From Dysgonomonas hofstadii (GTDB lineage Bacteria > Bacteroidota > Bacteroidia > Bacteroidales > Dysgonomonadaceae): 64,000 nucleotides of DNA. The first letter of the stretch is position 1. Each line of letters begins with the position of its first letter. The position numbers and the translations under genes are program-made. This document shows positions 25,857 through 33,798 of the stretch, piece after piece. Location of the stretch: assembly GCF_014196915.1 (NCBI RefSeq), contig NZ_JACIEP010000001.1:310001-374000 (forward strand). The letters are read 5' to 3'. The notes under the pieces were generated by a model, which worked only from the letters and a program-made list of their open reading frames with translations, was not told the origin of the DNA and searched no databases.

Positions 25857-27539
25857 TTAACTGAGTTCTCCTCTTACTATTTCTTCTTTGTCTTTATCCC
25901 AATACATTGTGCGTCCTTCCAGATAAGCGCGTGTTCCCATGTGGGCTGTAATAGCCTCTTCGAAAGCTGCGTCTATGCCGCACGACGTTTTCTTGTTCTT
26001 GTCGCGGATACATTCAAGCCACTCCCTTATATGTAAGAACGTAGTATCGTAGCGTTTGCCACCAAGATAAGAATATAGCAATCCACGCTGGGCAAAATAG
26101 AGTTCGGTAGCTGATGTTACGGCGTCTACCTGACTTTTGCCCGGTACGTATGTGTAAAATGGTACATCCGCTTTGATAATTCCTTTTTCTATTTTCTCCT
26201 TGTATCTTGTAGACGCACTGTCAACCTTGACTGTAAGCGTGTCACCTACTTCCATTGAAGCGTCATGTCCCATAATTACTTTTCCTCTGTGCCTGTTGCT
26301 GGCAAGGGTTGCACTATAGAGCATGGTCATATTTTTGTCAGGGAATTCGAATGTGGTTTGCAGTACATCTGGTACGGTACGTCCGTCTTTGAAGAAGTAG
26401 ACACCACCCGATGATGTAGCCGAATGTGGAATGCCGACCCCCATCAACTGGTTGATAGCATCATATTCATGAGTTAACAAGTCTCCGCTTAGTCCTGTAC
26501 TGTAATCCCACCAGCAACGCCAACGGAAGAACCGTTCGAGACTGAACTGATCACGGGTTTCAGGTCCTACATACTTTGCCAGGTTATATTTAGTCATATA
26601 ATCCATATATTCCTTCACTCTTTCCGGGTCTCCTTCAAACTGTTTCCAGTCTATAGTCTGAGGGTTTGCAGTAGGATCTATATTATATACCCATGCGCCG
26701 TTGGGGTCATTCCTGTTTGTGCATACTTCTATTAGTGTAACAGGGCCAAGCAATCCTTTATCAAGAATTTCTTTTGCCTTGTGGTAGCTGTCTACCTGAC
26801 GTCCCTGATGTCCCAATTGGAATACGATTCCTGTTTGATTAATCACCTCTCTTACCATATAGGTTTCTGGTACGGTCCACGAAAGAGGTTTTTCTACGTA
26901 AACGTGTTTCCCTGCTTTTGCCGCATCCATTGCCATGGTACTGTGCCAATGGTCAGGAGTTGCAATGATTACTGCATCTATATCGTCAGCAGCCAGCATT
27001 TCCTTATAGTTTCGGTATCTTTTCGGTGCAGTTCCGGGTTTGCCATCCAGCCCCTCGCGAGTTGTATTTGCTCCGGCTGCGATTCCATCCTCTGCAAAAG
27101 TGTCGAATATATCACATACTCCGGTCAATACAACGTTAAGGTCTTCCTGTTCCCTGAATAGTTGGTAACGGGTGTCTTTTTTATCTTTCTTTGAAGCATC
27201 TATTAAATCTTGCAATGACTGAGGCGTCGCAAATCCGGCAGCTCTCAATAGTTGTTTGCCTCTGATTCCACAGCCGATAATTCCAAGGCGGATTTGTTGT
27301 CCGTCAGCTTTCAGATCGGCTATCGTAGGGGTTTCTTTGCTAAGACTGAATACATCGCTGACGTCGTGCATGGTTTTGTCATGCTTCTGTTTCTTGTATA
27401 CGCCATAAGCCAATGCACCTAATACAGGTACTGTGGCTAAGGCTTTTATAGCATCCCTTCTGCCTTGCGATTGGGGTAGCGGGCTTTTTCCTTCATTGTT
27501 ATTGTTATCCTGAGGTGTTGCTTTATCTTGGGGTGTCAT
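25857..27539 (-). CDS. Second Gfo/Idh/MocA oxidoreductase with Tat-like signal
   Basis: A 560-residue oxidoreductase. An N-terminal polar stretch rich in Gln and Asn precedes a twin-arginine pair (R27-R28 in SQGRRDAIKALA) and a hydrophobic segment, which reads as a Tat signal or an uncleaved anchor. The nucleotide-binding motif is LGIIGCGIRGKQLL and the family motif is HVYVEKPLSW; other marks are VIIATPDHWHSTMA, FQLGHQGRQ and RWRCWWDYSTGLSGDLLTHEYDA. It differs enough from the neighbour to be a distinct subfamily, so the two may handle different steps, such as oxidation and later reduction, of one pathway. It lies 14 bases after the DoxX gene. Confidence 0.85.
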   Translation of the reverse strand: MTPQDKATPQDNNNNEGKSPLPQSQGRRDAIKALATVPVLGALAYGVYKKQKHDKTMHDVSDVFSLSKETPTIADLKADGQQIRLGIIGCGIRGKQLLRAAGFATPQSLQDLIDASKKDKKDTRYQLFREQEDLNVVLTGVCDIFDTFAEDGIAAGANTTREGLDGKPGTAPKRYRNYKEMLAADDIDAVIIATPDHWHSTMAMDAAKAGKHVYVEKPLSWTVPETYMVREVINQTGIVFQLGHQGRQVDSYHKAKEILDKGLLGPVTLIEVCTNRNDPNGAWVYNIDPTANPQTIDWKQFEGDPERVKEYMDYMTKYNLAKYVGPETRDQFSLERFFRWRCWWDYSTGLSGDLLTHEYDAINQLMGVGIPHSATSSGGVYFFKDGRTVPDVLQTTFEFPDKNMTMLYSATLASNRHRGKVIMGHDASMEVGDTLTVKVDSASTRYKEKIEKGIIKADVPFYTYVPGKSQVDAVTSATELYFAQRGLLYSYLGGKRYDTTFLHIREWLECIRDKNKKTSCGIDAAFEEAITAHMGTRAYLEGRTMYWDKDKEEIVRGELS

Positions 27540-27553
27540 AGTCTTATATTAGC

Positions 27554-28042
27554 TTATTTACGGTTTATTTTCTTGAAAATGAATCGGTCCAGACCAATTA
27601 TTCTGGAAGTAGGAAAGTAGATTAATACCATCATTGCTCCTATTTCGATCAGATTTTTGTCTACCCATAAATACGATCCTTCTGTAGGCATCATATATTC
27701 GGCACCGATAAATGGCGGATGAGATAAGCAGTAAAAAACAAGCAGGATGATACCTCCAATTGAGGAAATCTTAGAAAAGCAGCCAAGTATAAGCCCAAGT
27801 CCGATTAAGATTAGTCCATAAACATTTAGAAAATTTGCGACAGACAATAAGGCCGGATTATCTGCTAAAGCATAGAAAAGGTCGGCAAAAACACCTTGCG
27901 AATCCATCAGATAGTGATAAGATGTCCAACTGGAATTAAAGAATTTCACAAGGCCTTCATATAAGAAGTGCCAGCCTATTAAAAGTCTTAAGACGACTAA
28001 CCATAAGGTTTGGGCGCGCGAGTACGAAATTTGTTCCTTCAT
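27554..28042 (-). CDS. DoxX-family membrane protein
   Basis: A 162-residue inner-membrane protein with about four transmembrane segments and DoxX landmarks (RLLIGWHFLYEGLVKF near the N-terminus, GLILIGLGLILGCFSK in the middle, and a C-terminal GLDRF). It is the first gene of the minus-strand operon containing the exported oxidoreductases and DUF1080 protein. DoxX-like proteins often accompany periplasmic oxidoreductases. A role in returning electrons from their reduced cofactors to the quinone pool is an attractive inference but is not visible in the sequence itself. Confidence 0.8.
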   Translation of the reverse strand: MKEQISYSRAQTLWLVVLRLLIGWHFLYEGLVKFFNSSWTSYHYLMDSQGVFADLFYALADNPALLSVANFLNVYGLILIGLGLILGCFSKISSIGGIILLVFYCLSHPPFIGAEYMMPTEGSYLWVDKNLIEIGAMMVLIYFPTSRIIGLDRFIFKKINRK

Positions 28043-28418
28043 GAATAATGTTGAAAAAGATTTAATTTAGTTAAAATATAATTATAAGTTTGACGTATGT
28101 TTTGTCTGGTATCGTGTATGATTTCTTATCTCTATAAAAATATACACAGAATATATTTATAGCAGTTAATAAAAACCGCTCATAAAAATCTCTCTACCAA
28201 CTATTTCGCTTATAGTTGGTAACTATACAAATTCATGGGATTGTAGCTGAACAAATGCGGGAATAAAGCTAGGAATATTTTGAGTGAAGAACTATTTAAT
28301 ATTGTTAAAAAAAGTTGGGTTTTCTAATTGGGTGTTTATTAAACAGTCTTTTGTATTTCAAAATAACATGAAAGACAGTGGTATATAATAAAACAATAAT
28401 ATCGGGGAACCGAAAGCC
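28043..28418. other. 376-base intergenic region upstream of the 3-keto-type operon
   Basis: This holds the presumed promoter of the DoxX-led minus-strand operon. The one clear structure is a perfect dyad, ACCAACTA (28196-28203) and TAGTTGGT (28213-28220), with a 9-base spacer. No T-run follows it on either strand, so it may be an operator or mRNA structure rather than a terminator. I found no exact Bacteroidales -7 consensus on the minus strand and no supported ORF. Confidence 0.45.
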
Positions 28419-29444
28419 TTATTTTTTGTCAGCAGGATAAACTATCCCCAACTGTTTTCTGATTTCATCGATTATTTCAATTGTGATAAGGGAATTGTAC
28501 AGACTGTTAATTTCCGATTGGCTTTTATCTGCCTGAATCAGACCGATAAATTCCGCAATCTCGTAGTAATATTCATGCAGAGGGCTTTGACTGCTGATTA
28601 CGACTTCTTCACCATTCATATATTTAATAGAGACACCACTAATAATATTTATACGGTCAGATACAATTGTTCCTTCTTCTCCCTGTATCTCGGTCGGTAA
28701 AGACGAGTTCGCAATTTTTGAATATAGTACAGTGGCATTCATGCCGTCATATTCAAAATTTATAGCTCCCTGTCCATCCACACCTGTTGATAATTTCAGA
28801 CCTGTGGCGTTAATGGATTTTGGTTTTCCAAACAAGACAACCATAGGATATATAGTATATATGCCGATATCCATAACTGCACCATTCGATAGTTCGGGTT
28901 TGAACGCATTCTGGATGATTCCTTTTTTCAGATCGTCATATCGTGAAGAATATTGGCAATAGCAGGAGAAATAGCGTCGGATGGTGCCGATTTTTTCAAG
29001 ATTATCTCTTATCGCCAAAAAGTTAGGTGTTAATGTCGGTTTCATCGCTTCCATCAATACGACATTATTCTTTTCTGCTGTGGTTATCATTTCCCTGATC
29101 TCGTTTGCATTTGATGCGAGTGGTTTCTCGCATAAAACATGCTTCCCGTGATTCATGAACAAAATACTTTGTGGTGCATGCAGGGAATTTGGCGAGGCAA
29201 TATATACAGCATCTATCAGTTCACTCGATGCCATAGCTTCAAGAGATGTAAAGGTATGGGGAATGTTATGTTTTGCCGCGAAATAATCGGCCTGTTTCTG
29301 AGTACGGGAATAAACTGCCGTCAACTTGAAGCGGGGTTCCTGTTTGGCGGCTTCCAGTATTTTTTCAGTGATCGAGTTGGTTCCAATTATTCCAAACCGG
29401 ATCTCATTCTTCTTTTCCAACATAGCATTCATCAGTATATCCAT
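28419..29444 (-). CDS. Cytoplasmic Gfo/Idh/MocA oxidoreductase
   Basis: A 341-residue oxidoreductase without a signal peptide, of the short dehydrogenase-like Gfo/Idh type. The Rossmann motif is RFGIIGTNSITEKIL; other landmarks are AVYIASPNSLHAPQS, GKHVLCEKPLAS and LMEAMKPTLTPNF, and the catalytic-domain motif is GAVMDIGIYTIYPMVVLFG. It may process an imported keto-sugar from the exported pathway, but it is separated from the operon by 376 bases and could be independent. The chosen start at 29444 gives seven extra residues before an alternative Met (MLEKKNEIRFG). It is divergent from the DUF6377 regulator gene. Confidence 0.85.
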   Translation of the reverse strand: MDILMNAMLEKKNEIRFGIIGTNSITEKILEAAKQEPRFKLTAVYSRTQKQADYFAAKHNIPHTFTSLEAMASSELIDAVYIASPNSLHAPQSILFMNHGKHVLCEKPLASNANEIREMITTAEKNNVVLMEAMKPTLTPNFLAIRDNLEKIGTIRRYFSCYCQYSSRYDDLKKGIIQNAFKPELSNGAVMDIGIYTIYPMVVLFGKPKSINATGLKLSTGVDGQGAINFEYDGMNATVLYSKIANSSLPTEIQGEEGTIVSDRINIISGVSIKYMNGEEVVISSQSPLHEYYYEIAEFIGLIQADKSQSEINSLYNSLITIEIIDEIRKQLGIVYPADKK

Positions 29445-29497
29445 TTTTTTAGATTTGTAAAAATAAGAAATATATTTTTTCTTATGATTATATTGTG

Positions 29498-29505
29498 TAG
29501 TTTTG
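29498..29505 (+). promoter_or_regulatory. Candidate -7 promoter element of the DUF6377 gene
   Basis: TAGTTTTG matches the Bacteroidetes -7 consensus TAnnTTTG exactly and lies about 50 bases before the start codon. The -33 region is only T-rich, so this is a moderate candidate. Confidence 0.4.
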
Positions 29506-29553
29506 TATGAAACTAATCTCTGTTAATCTTTTTGCTATATCCAAACTTGTGTA

Positions 29554-31155
29554 ATGAAAAAGGCATTGTTCCTCATATTTTGTTTATATATATCAATAGT
29601 TATATATCCCAAAAATGAAATGGACTCTTTACTGAAAGTGTTGGATAAAACCATATCCGAGCGGCCTGTTTATGCTGCCGAAAAGGTATCAAGGATTGAC
29701 GAACTGAAGTCGAAACTGGTAAAAAATCTCCCCTTAGAAGATGAATTTAATATAAATGAAAGTATTATTTCAGAATACGAATCGTTTATATGTGATTCTG
29801 CTATTACTTATATCAATAAGAATATACTTATCTCAGAAAAATTAAATAACCGGGAGCTTATATCTCAAAGCAGGCTGCGCTATTCGTTTGTTCTGTCTAT
29901 ATGCGGACTGTTTACTCAGGCCCAGGAAATATTGAGTACAATAAATCTGAATGATCTTCCGACGCACCTTAAGTTCATATATTGCTGGACTTACATACGG
30001 TATTACGAAAATCTTATAAAATATACAGACGATTCTAAATATGGAAGTAAGTATCTCGAGGAAAAGATGCTTTATCGTGATACTATCATGTCATTCCTTA
30101 ATAAGGATTCGGAGATGTATATCAAGGAAAACGCATTCAAGCTTCAGGATGAAGGGAAATATCAGGAATCTTGCCAGATACTGATGGATATTTTTTCGAA
30201 AGAAGAACCTTATACACACAGTTATGCTATGTCGGCAATGAGTCTGGCTATCATATACGGATATATGAAAGATGATACACAAGTAGAAAAATATCTGGCT
30301 TTGGCTGCAATAACAGATACCCGCCTGGCAGTGAAAGAGAATGAAGCCCTTCTGGCATTGGCTATCAACCTATATGATAAAGGTGATGTAAACCGGGCAT
30401 ATACCTATATAAGGGCAGCGCTGGACGATGCCAACTTCTATAACTCACGTTTCCGTAATACGGTAATAGCACGGGTACAACCTATCATTGAAGATACATA
30501 CCTGCAACGAATCGAACAGCAGAAGCAGAATCTCCGGCTCTATTCCATACTCACCAGCTTCTTTGTCATTGTACTTGCCATCGCATTGTATTTTATATAC
30601 AGGCAGATAAAGATAGTGTCCCGTGCCAGGAAAAATCTTAAAGTTGTGAATGGACAATTAGCTACTGTAAATCAGAAACTGGACGAAGCCAATCTAATAA
30701 AAGAGAAATATATCGGGTATTTTATGAATCAATGTGGAGTATACATTGATAAGCTGGATGACTACAGAAAAAATGTGAACAGAAAAATAAAAGCGGGCCA
30801 GGTAGATGACCTGTATAAACTGACATCTTCAACCCGGAGCCTTGAGAAAGATGTGGAGGAATTATACATCACTTTCGATAAGGCTTTTTTTAAGATATAT
30901 CCTGATTTTGTGAAAGGATTCAATAGCCTGTTAAGAGAAAATGAACGTTATAAGCTGGAAAAAGAGCAGCTTAACACAGAGCTTCGCATTTTTGCACTCA
31001 TTCGTTTAGGTATTACTGATGTGAATCAGATAGCAGTATTTTTACGTTATTCTATCCAGACAATCTACAATTACAAAAGCAAAGTAAAAGGAAAGGCTAT
31101 CATTGATAGTGAAAAATTTGAAGAAGAAGTGAAAAAAATAGGTACTTTCTCCTAA
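29554..31155 (+). CDS. DUF6377-type membrane-spanning transcriptional regulator
   Basis: A 533-residue regulator with a signal peptide, a helical periplasmic sensor region of tetratricopeptide-like pairs (about 30-320), a single transmembrane helix (about 330-350, YSILTSFFVIVLAIALYFI) and a cytoplasmic coiled coil. The C-terminal helix-turn-helix (about 482-520, LIRLGITDVNQIAVFLRYS followed by a recognition helix with QTIYNYKSKVKGKA) resembles LuxR-type DNA-binding domains. This architecture matches DUF6377 regulators found beside Bacteroidales glycan loci. It could sense a periplasmic sugar or its transport and control either the minus-strand operon or the alpha-mannan-type locus. The target is not evident from the sequence. 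Confidence 0.8.
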   Translation: MKKALFLIFCLYISIVIYPKNEMDSLLKVLDKTISERPVYAAEKVSRIDELKSKLVKNLPLEDEFNINESIISEYESFICDSAITYINKNILISEKLNNRELISQSRLRYSFVLSICGLFTQAQEILSTINLNDLPTHLKFIYCWTYIRYYENLIKYTDDSKYGSKYLEEKMLYRDTIMSFLNKDSEMYIKENAFKLQDEGKYQESCQILMDIFSKEEPYTHSYAMSAMSLAIIYGYMKDDTQVEKYLALAAITDTRLAVKENEALLALAINLYDKGDVNRAYTYIRAALDDANFYNSRFRNTVIARVQPIIEDTYLQRIEQQKQNLRLYSILTSFFVIVLAIALYFIYRQIKIVSRARKNLKVVNGQLATVNQKLDEANLIKEKYIGYFMNQCGVYIDKLDDYRKNVNRKIKAGQVDDLYKLTSSTRSLEKDVEELYITFDKAFFKIYPDFVKGFNSLLRENERYKLEKEQLNTELRIFALIRLGITDVNQIAVFLRYSIQTIYNYKSKVKGKAIIDSEKFEEEVKKIGTFS

Positions 31156-31297
31156 AAAATCGATTCTATGTCCTTTACCAAAACAAGATTTGTTATGTTG
31201 TATAATATTGTAATTTTCAACATCTTATCCCTGTTTTGTTATTAAAATCATTTACCAAAACGCTTACTTCCTGTTATAATTAGGTATTTCCTGCTTC

Positions 31298-31305
31298 TAT
31301 ATTTG
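31298..31305 (+). promoter_or_regulatory. Candidate -7 promoter element of the ECF sigma gene
   Basis: TATATTTG matches TAnnTTTG exactly, about 95 bases before the preferred start codon of the sigma factor. I see no clear -33 TTTG at the right distance. Confidence 0.35.
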
Positions 31306-31400
31306 CGTATAGGATTTCCGGAGCTATTTTAAATGGTAGCTGTAAAAATGGGATTCTTTATTTGACCTTAGTTTTATACCAAGAAATACCTGATACTGCT

Positions 31401-32015
31401 ATGTTATATAATAAGATTATCCATAAAAATACATTGTTAGATATCTATGAGAGTACAGTAGATGATCAGAGGATAAATACGGAGCCTTCTCCTGTGTCGT
31501 TTTCAGAAATATATATTTCTTATTATTCAAAGCTATTAAGGTTTGCCAGAGAATATGTAGTCGTAAATGAAGATGCAGAGAACATAATTCAGGATGTATT
31601 TGTAAAACTATGGGAAAGACAGGACAGCTTGCACCTGATAGATAATATAAACGCTTATCTTTTCAGGTTGGTACGCAATAAATGTCTCGATTACCTGAGG
31701 CATAAATTATCTACGGAAAAATGCAATAAATCTGTTCAGAATACTTTTGAAATGGAACTGAATCTGAAAATTCAATCTTTAGACAGATTTGATGAGACAT
31801 TTGTTTCGGAGAAGAATATGGAAAAGATTGTTTCAGATGCTATAGACAGTCTTCCGAACAAGTGCCGCGAAATATTTTTATCGAGCCGTATCGAAGGATT
31901 GAAATACAGGGAAATTTCCGAGCGATTTAATATTTCGGTCAATACAGTTGAAAATCAAATGAGTATAGCTTTGAAAAAATTGAGGATCAAGCTAAAAGAT
32001 CATCTGTCTGTTTAA
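31401..32015 (+). CDS. ECF-type RNA polymerase sigma-70 factor
   Basis: Region 2 (FSEIYISYYSKLLRFAREYV, DAENIIQDVFVKLWER, INAYLFRLVRNKCLDYLRH) and region 4 (LPNKCREIFLSSRIEGLKYREISERFNISVNTVENQM) are both complete, and no other domain is present. I chose the ATG at 31401 (204 residues) because it gives the usual length before region 2. The frame stays open to a TTG at 31362, which would add 13 residues without conserved content. ECF factors of this Bacteroidetes type are normally paired with a FecR-like anti-sigma factor. Here the next gene encodes only a 75-residue protein. It probably drives the downstream SusC/D and mannosidase genes, by position. Confidence 0.9.
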   Translation: MLYNKIIHKNTLLDIYESTVDDQRINTEPSPVSFSEIYISYYSKLLRFAREYVVVNEDAENIIQDVFVKLWERQDSLHLIDNINAYLFRLVRNKCLDYLRHKLSTEKCNKSVQNTFEMELNLKIQSLDRFDETFVSEKNMEKIVSDAIDSLPNKCREIFLSSRIEGLKYREISERFNISVNTVENQMSIALKKLRIKLKDHLSV

Positions 32016-32093
32016 ATCTTTTTTATATAATAAGTTCCTTTAGGGGTATTTTGTTCATCGATCGTTCATAGTAAAAGTAAAAGAACAGAATGG

Positions 32094-32321
32094 ATGAACG
32101 CTTATTTGAACAAATATTTCAATGATGAATTAGCAATGGAAGAGGCAGACATTTTCTTTTCTTCATTAGTTCGCGATCAGGCTTTGAAAGAGGAATTTGT
32201 CGAATGTCATAATTTATTGGGAATAGTTGATTTATTACCCCAAAAAAAGGATACGGAAGAAGCTCAGGAAAGTTTATTTAGTTTCATTGAATACATGGAG
32301 AATAAAGATTGTTCGAAGTAA
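32094..32321 (+). CDS. Small helical protein, possible miniature anti-sigma factor
   Basis: A 75-residue acidic protein without a signal peptide or membrane segment. The pattern NAYLNKYFNDELAMEEADIFFSSLVRDQALKEEF resembles the N-terminal sigma-binding helices of FecR-type and zinc-free anti-sigma factors (a short helical bundle with 'L.geL...E...f...l..d..l..e'). It lies 78 bases after the sigma gene and 72 before the next operon. No remnants of a transmembrane or periplasmic FecR domain follow in any frame, so it seems to be complete and small rather than a decayed gene. The function is inference. Confidence 0.55.
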   Translation: MNAYLNKYFNDELAMEEADIFFSSLVRDQALKEEFVECHNLLGIVDLLPQKKDTEEAQESLFSFIEYMENKDCSK

Positions 32322-32393
32322 TGATACTGAGCTCTCATTTGTTAAATAGTGCTGTGAATTTTTAATATCATATAAAAATATATCTATACGAAG

Positions 32394-33782
32394 ATGAAAA
32401 ATGTAATCATAAGTTTTGTTGTATTACTCTCATTGACTTTTTCTCTCCATGCTCAGCAAATATCCCCTTTCAAAGATGGGGACAGGGCTGTCTTTCTGGG
32501 AAATAGTATCACTGACGGAGGTCATTATCACTCCTACATTTGGCTTTATTATATGACTCGTTTTCCTGATATGCGGTTGACAGTATTGAATGCCGGCATC
32601 GGTGGTGATCAGGCCAGCGATATGGTAAGACGTCTCGATGGGGATGTCTTTAGCAAAAGGCCTACTGTTCTTATTACGACTTTCGGAATGAATGATTCGG
32701 GTTATTTCGAATATAATGGAGACCAACCCGAGAAATTTGCCGATGAAAAAGTAAAAGCATCCTATGAAGCTTATAAACAAATGGAAGCCCGTTTTAAAGA
32801 ACTGGCCAATACAAAGATCATATTGATGGGAAGTTCTCCTTATGATGAAACTGCGGTTATTGAGGGAAATACTCCGTTCAAAAATAAAAATAAAGCAATG
32901 CTCCGTATTGTTGATTTCCAACGTGAATCGGCTAATGTAAACGGATGGCAATTCTTTGATCTGAACCAGCCGATGACAGCGATCAATGAAAAATTCCAGC
33001 AAAATGACCCGGCATTTACTCTCTGCGGGAACGATCGGATTCATCCGGATAACGATGGGCATATGATCATGGCTTATCTGATACTTAAAGCACAGGGATT
33101 CGCAGGAAAAGAGGTAGCTGATATCAATATAGACGCATCAAAAGCTTCTTTAGTATCTTCATCAAACTGTGAAATTTCAGATATAAAGAAAACTCCTACT
33201 GGCATAACTTTCGATTATCTGGCCAATGCATTGCCTTATCCGATGGATACCATTGCCCGGGGATGGATGCAAAAGAAAAGTCAGGCCGAAGCTGCAAAAA
33301 TAGTTCCTTTCATCGAAGAAATGAACAAAGAAATGCTAATGGTTAAAGGGCTGAAGGGAAATTATAGATTACAAATCGATGGTGAAGAAATAGGTATTTG
33401 GACAGGAGCCGATTTTGCGAATGGTATTAATCTGGCTACTTTGAATAATACTCCGCAGTATCAGCAAGCTCTCCGGGTAATGTTTCTCAATGAAGAACGC
33501 TGGGAAATAGAGCGCCGTTTTCGTGACTATGCATGGGTAGAGTTCAATTTCTTCCTGCCAAAAGGCATCACCGGAGATGTCAGTACGAGGAAGGCTATTA
33601 AAGTATTGGATGAGAATAAAGATAGAAACGGATGGTTGAATGCCAAACGGGATCTTTGGAGTAAAACCATGTATCCGGAAATAAGAAAAGCATGGCAGGA
33701 TCAGATGGATTTGTTACTTGCCGCTATCTACGATATCAATACACCTGTAAAGAGGAAAGTAACCCTGATCAGAGTAAAATAA
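32394..33782 (+). CDS. Secreted SGNH/GDSL-family hydrolase
   Basis: A 462-residue protein with a cleavable signal peptide (about SLHAQQ). The first 235 residues are an SGNH hydrolase: block I FLGNSITDGG with the nucleophile S38, block II GIGGDQASD, block III GMNDSG and block V DRIHPDNDGH with the catalytic Asp and His. The remaining 230 residues are a helical C-terminal extension that I cannot assign (YPMDTIARGW, WIEIERRFRDYAW-like region). Secreted SGNH enzymes in glycan loci are commonly carbohydrate esterases. Here it could deacetylate or otherwise deacylate mannan-type glycans. It is the first enzyme gene after the sigma factor pair and is followed 16 bases later by the GH38-like gene. 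Confidence 0.8.
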   Translation: MKNVIISFVVLLSLTFSLHAQQISPFKDGDRAVFLGNSITDGGHYHSYIWLYYMTRFPDMRLTVLNAGIGGDQASDMVRRLDGDVFSKRPTVLITTFGMNDSGYFEYNGDQPEKFADEKVKASYEAYKQMEARFKELANTKIILMGSSPYDETAVIEGNTPFKNKNKAMLRIVDFQRESANVNGWQFFDLNQPMTAINEKFQQNDPAFTLCGNDRIHPDNDGHMIMAYLILKAQGFAGKEVADINIDASKASLVSSSNCEISDIKKTPTGITFDYLANALPYPMDTIARGWMQKKSQAEAAKIVPFIEEMNKEMLMVKGLKGNYRLQIDGEEIGIWTGADFANGINLATLNNTPQYQQALRVMFLNEERWEIERRFRDYAWVEFNFFLPKGITGDVSTRKAIKVLDENKDRNGWLNAKRDLWSKTMYPEIRKAWQDQMDLLLAAIYDINTPVKRKVTLIRVK

Positions 33783-33798
33783 CAGGTCAGAAACAATT

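Noticed and set aside
32322-32393. Possible remnant of a truncated FecR gene after the 75-residue protein
   Set aside because: I found no membrane segment or FecR periplasmic motif in any frame here, so there is no evidence for a broken longer gene.
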